Shown: positions 62,462-64,000 of the stretch, piece by piece
Layout of the letters: each line of letters starts with the position of its first letter
How positions within the stretch are numbered: the stretch's first letter is position 1
DNA from: Clostridium formicaceticum
Lineage (GTDB): Bacteria; Bacillota; Clostridia; Peptostreptococcales; Natronincolaceae
Direction of reading: 5' to 3'
Assembly (NCBI RefSeq): GCF_001854185.1
Contig: NZ_CP017603.1
Span: 3,224,001-3,288,000 of the forward strand
DNA: 64,000 nt
Program-made: the position numbers and the translations under genes
The notes under the pieces: generated by a model
The model's input: only the letters and a program-made list of their open reading frames with translations
Databases searched by the model: none
Told to the model about the DNA's origin: nothing

Positions 62462-63349
62462 ATGGATTGGAGAAATCAGCTAAATGTTTATATAGATAGT
62501 ATTAATGTGGCGCTAGGGAGGTACATACAAGTAAGAGATACTAAAAATAAAACCTTAGTTGAAGCAATGAATTATAGTTTAATGGCAGGAGGAAAACGGT
62601 TAAGGCCTGTATTAGCATTGGCTTCCTATGAGATTTTTAATGATGTGCTAGAAGAAATCTTGCCTTATGCCTGTGGTATAGAGATGATTCATACTTATTC
62701 TTTGGTTCATGATGATTTACCAGCAATGGATAATGATGACTATCGTAGAGGCAAGTTAACGAATCATAAGGTTTTTGGAGAAGGAATAGCTATTTTAGCG
62801 GGGGATGGATTGTTAAATTATGCTTTTGAAATCATGTTGCAGGATGCAGTAAAAAGAGATCCCATAAAGCCTTATGTTGAAAGTATAAAGGTAATTGCCC
62901 AAGCAGCAGGTATCAATGGCATGATAGGTGGACAAGTAGTGGACCTTGAAAGTGAGAATCAAAAAATTGATGCTAAAACCTTGGATTATATACACTTAAA
63001 CAAAACGGCAGCTTTGATAGCAGCACCTCTAAAAGTAGGAGCAATCATTGGGAAGGCTAAGGAAGAAGATATAAAAAACATGGAGGAGATAGGAAATATT
63101 TTGGGACTAGCTTTCCAGATAAGGGATGATATTTTGGATATTGAAGGGGAACAGGAAAAACTAGGAAAAAATATAGGTAGTGATGAAAGCAAAAATAAAT
63201 CTACTTATCCTGCAATCTATGGCTTGGAATATTCTAAAAAAAAGGTAAGGGAATTAACCTCTGAGGCAAATCGGAAAATAAGCCAATACGCCGATAAATC
63301 CAAATTTTTATTTGAGTTAAGTAATTACTTAGTGCATAGGGAGTCTTAA
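62462..63349 (+). CDS. ispA: Farnesyl/geranyl diphosphate synthase
   Basis: A 295-residue short-chain prenyltransferase. First Asp-rich motif DDLPAMDNDD, second DDILD; MAGGKRLRPVLALASYE and GGQVVDLE are also present. It condenses IPP with DMAPP/GPP. It precedes the DUF212 gene and the putative OLE RNA; dxs usually comes later in this operon type. Confidence 0.95.
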   Translation: MDWRNQLNVYIDSINVALGRYIQVRDTKNKTLVEAMNYSLMAGGKRLRPVLALASYEIFNDVLEEILPYACGIEMIHTYSLVHDDLPAMDNDDYRRGKLTNHKVFGEGIAILAGDGLLNYAFEIMLQDAVKRDPIKPYVESIKVIAQAAGINGMIGGQVVDLESENQKIDAKTLDYIHLNKTAALIAAPLKVGAIIGKAKEEDIKNMEEIGNILGLAFQIRDDILDIEGEQEKLGKNIGSDESKNKSTYPAIYGLEYSKKKVRELTSEANRKISQYADKSKFLFELSNYLVHRES

Positions 63350-63369
63350 TAATATAAGGAGGTAAATCA

Positions 63370-63819
63370 GTGGATTTTTTAGATGCTATTTTTAACAACA
63401 GAATATTATGGACCTCTATTTTGGCATGGTTTATAGCACAGTCTTTAAAGGTAATACATACATTTATTGTAGATAAGCGATTTAATGCTTCAAGGTTTGT
63501 GGGTTCTGGGGGAATGCCTAGCTCTCACTCAGCCTTTGTTATGGGACTAACTACTGCAACAGGAAAAACCCATGGATGGGATTCAACAATATTTGCCATT
63601 TGCCTTGGCTTTTCTTTAATTGTTATGTATGATGCAGCTGGCGTTAGAAACGCTGTAGGAAAACAGGCCATTATCCTTAATAAGGTAATAGAAGGTATTC
63701 ATCATAAAACAGAAAAAAAGGTTACAGAACAAAGATTAAAGGAGCTAATAGGGCATACACCCATTGAGGTAATGGCAGGCGCTATTTTAGGCATCCTAAT
63801 AGGAAATTTCATGGTTTGA
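63370..63819 (+). CDS. Divergent PAP2-family membrane protein (DUF212)
   Basis: A 149-residue YuiD-like protein, related to acid phosphatase/vanadium haloperoxidases. GGMPSSHSAFVMGL carries the PSSH core; YDAAGVRNAVGKQA is the family signature. Three to four helices. Proteins of this family occur in isoprenoid/OLE gene clusters; a role with prenyl phosphates is possible. GTG start, AAGGAGG upstream. Confidence 0.88.
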   Translation: MDFLDAIFNNRILWTSILAWFIAQSLKVIHTFIVDKRFNASRFVGSGGMPSSHSAFVMGLTTATGKTHGWDSTIFAICLGFSLIVMYDAAGVRNAVGKQAIILNKVIEGIHHKTEKKVTEQRLKELIGHTPIEVMAGAILGILIGNFMV

Positions 63820-63889
63820 TAAATATGTTAGCATATGCTATAATGTTTGCTATATTATCGTTAGTGGTACAGTATTCTAGTCAGTTGAA

Positions 63890-64000
63890 TTAACTTGGAA
63901 GACGGGCCTAAAAATCCGTTGAAGGGCACATCGATGAAGTTCTTGGTTTCGGCTTCTGACGCCCAGTCGGGGGTTGTTTCTGAGAGTAAGGAGATGGGGG
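63890..64000 (+). ncRNA. ole: Probable 5' part of an OLE RNA
   Basis: The non-coding sequence after the DUF212 gene forms nested stems: ACGG/CCGT (63902-63919), then GGGC/GCCC (63923-63926 and 63961-63964) enclosing GAAG/CTTC. It is GC-richer than its surroundings and has no credible frame. OLE RNA (~600 nt, ornate large extremophilic) is encoded in anaerobic or alkaliphilic Firmicutes within clusters of nusB, xseA/B, ispA, DUF212-type and dxs genes. The window ends inside the element, so identity rests on context, composition and partial structure. Confidence 0.55.

Noticed and set aside
1-64000. CRISPR arrays, tRNA and rRNA genes, prophage
   Set aside because: No regularly spaced repeats, cloverleaf-type sequences, rRNA blocks or phage structural genes were seen by eye on either strand.

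Overview
The window reads as a chromosome segment of a low-GC, endospore-forming anaerobic Firmicute of the Clostridia, most like the Alkaliphilus/Natronincola group. The evidence is the complete spoIIIAA-AH operon, an uninterrupted sigK, a Gram-positive type IV pilus (T4P) locus, TrmR/TrhP tRNA modification genes, many TTG/GTG starts with strong Shine-Dalgarno sites, and what looks like the 5' part of an OLE RNA behind the xseA-xseB-ispA genes. The genus is an inference.

Region 1 (1-5.6 kb) is a decaying accessory zone. It holds the end of a 2-oxoacid dehydrogenase E2-type acyltransferase, remnants of IS91-like and IS1182-like transposases, and an IS3-family element with a nonsense mutation in orfB. 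After these come a Fur box ahead of a broken FMN-binding lipoprotein gene, an AraC/GyrI-like regulator, and a MerR-type promoter fused to the last 48 codons of an effector-binding domain. Region 2 (5.7-17.7 kb) is signalling: msrA, a MEDS-PAS histidine kinase, a BlaI/M56-peptidase sensor pair with twin operators, and a four-gene island of two GAF histidine kinases, a receiver-HDOD protein and a receiver with an unassigned C-terminus.

Region 3 (18-26 kb) is a nickel-type ABC importer (nikABCDE) followed by a YesM/YesN-type two-component pair. Upstream lie a Fur-like box, a 30-bp dyad and the tail of an IS605-type element. A diverged 57-bp repeat sits just before nikA and again after the cluster. 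Region 4 (26-32.8 kb) is housekeeping: trmR-trhP, a class B penicillin-binding protein, sigK, a zinc-ribbon/HTH protein, yqeG and aroE.

Region 5 (32.9-50.7 kb) is the T4P locus. Its leader matches the architecture of a class II c-di-GMP riboswitch whose last P1 bases are also the first bases of an intrinsic terminator, which predicts an ON switch. Then come pilB, pilT, pilC, pilA, a decayed prepilin-peptidase copy, a first minor-pilin set, pilD, pilM, pilN, pilO, an S-layer-homology protein with three ~80-residue repeats, and a second minor-pilin set (one member apparently frameshifted at its start). A ComFB-family gene lies at the end. Region 6 (50.8-64 kb) is aroQ, an M24 peptidase, efp, a zinc-ribbon protein, spoIIIAA-AH, an Asp23-family gene, nusB, a TsaD paralogue, xseA, xseB, ispA, a DUF212 gene and the start of the putative OLE RNA.

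The most interesting parts are the riboswitch-controlled pilus locus with its SLH-repeat protein and ComFB neighbour, and the putative OLE RNA at the right edge. No tRNA, rRNA or CRISPR array was seen.
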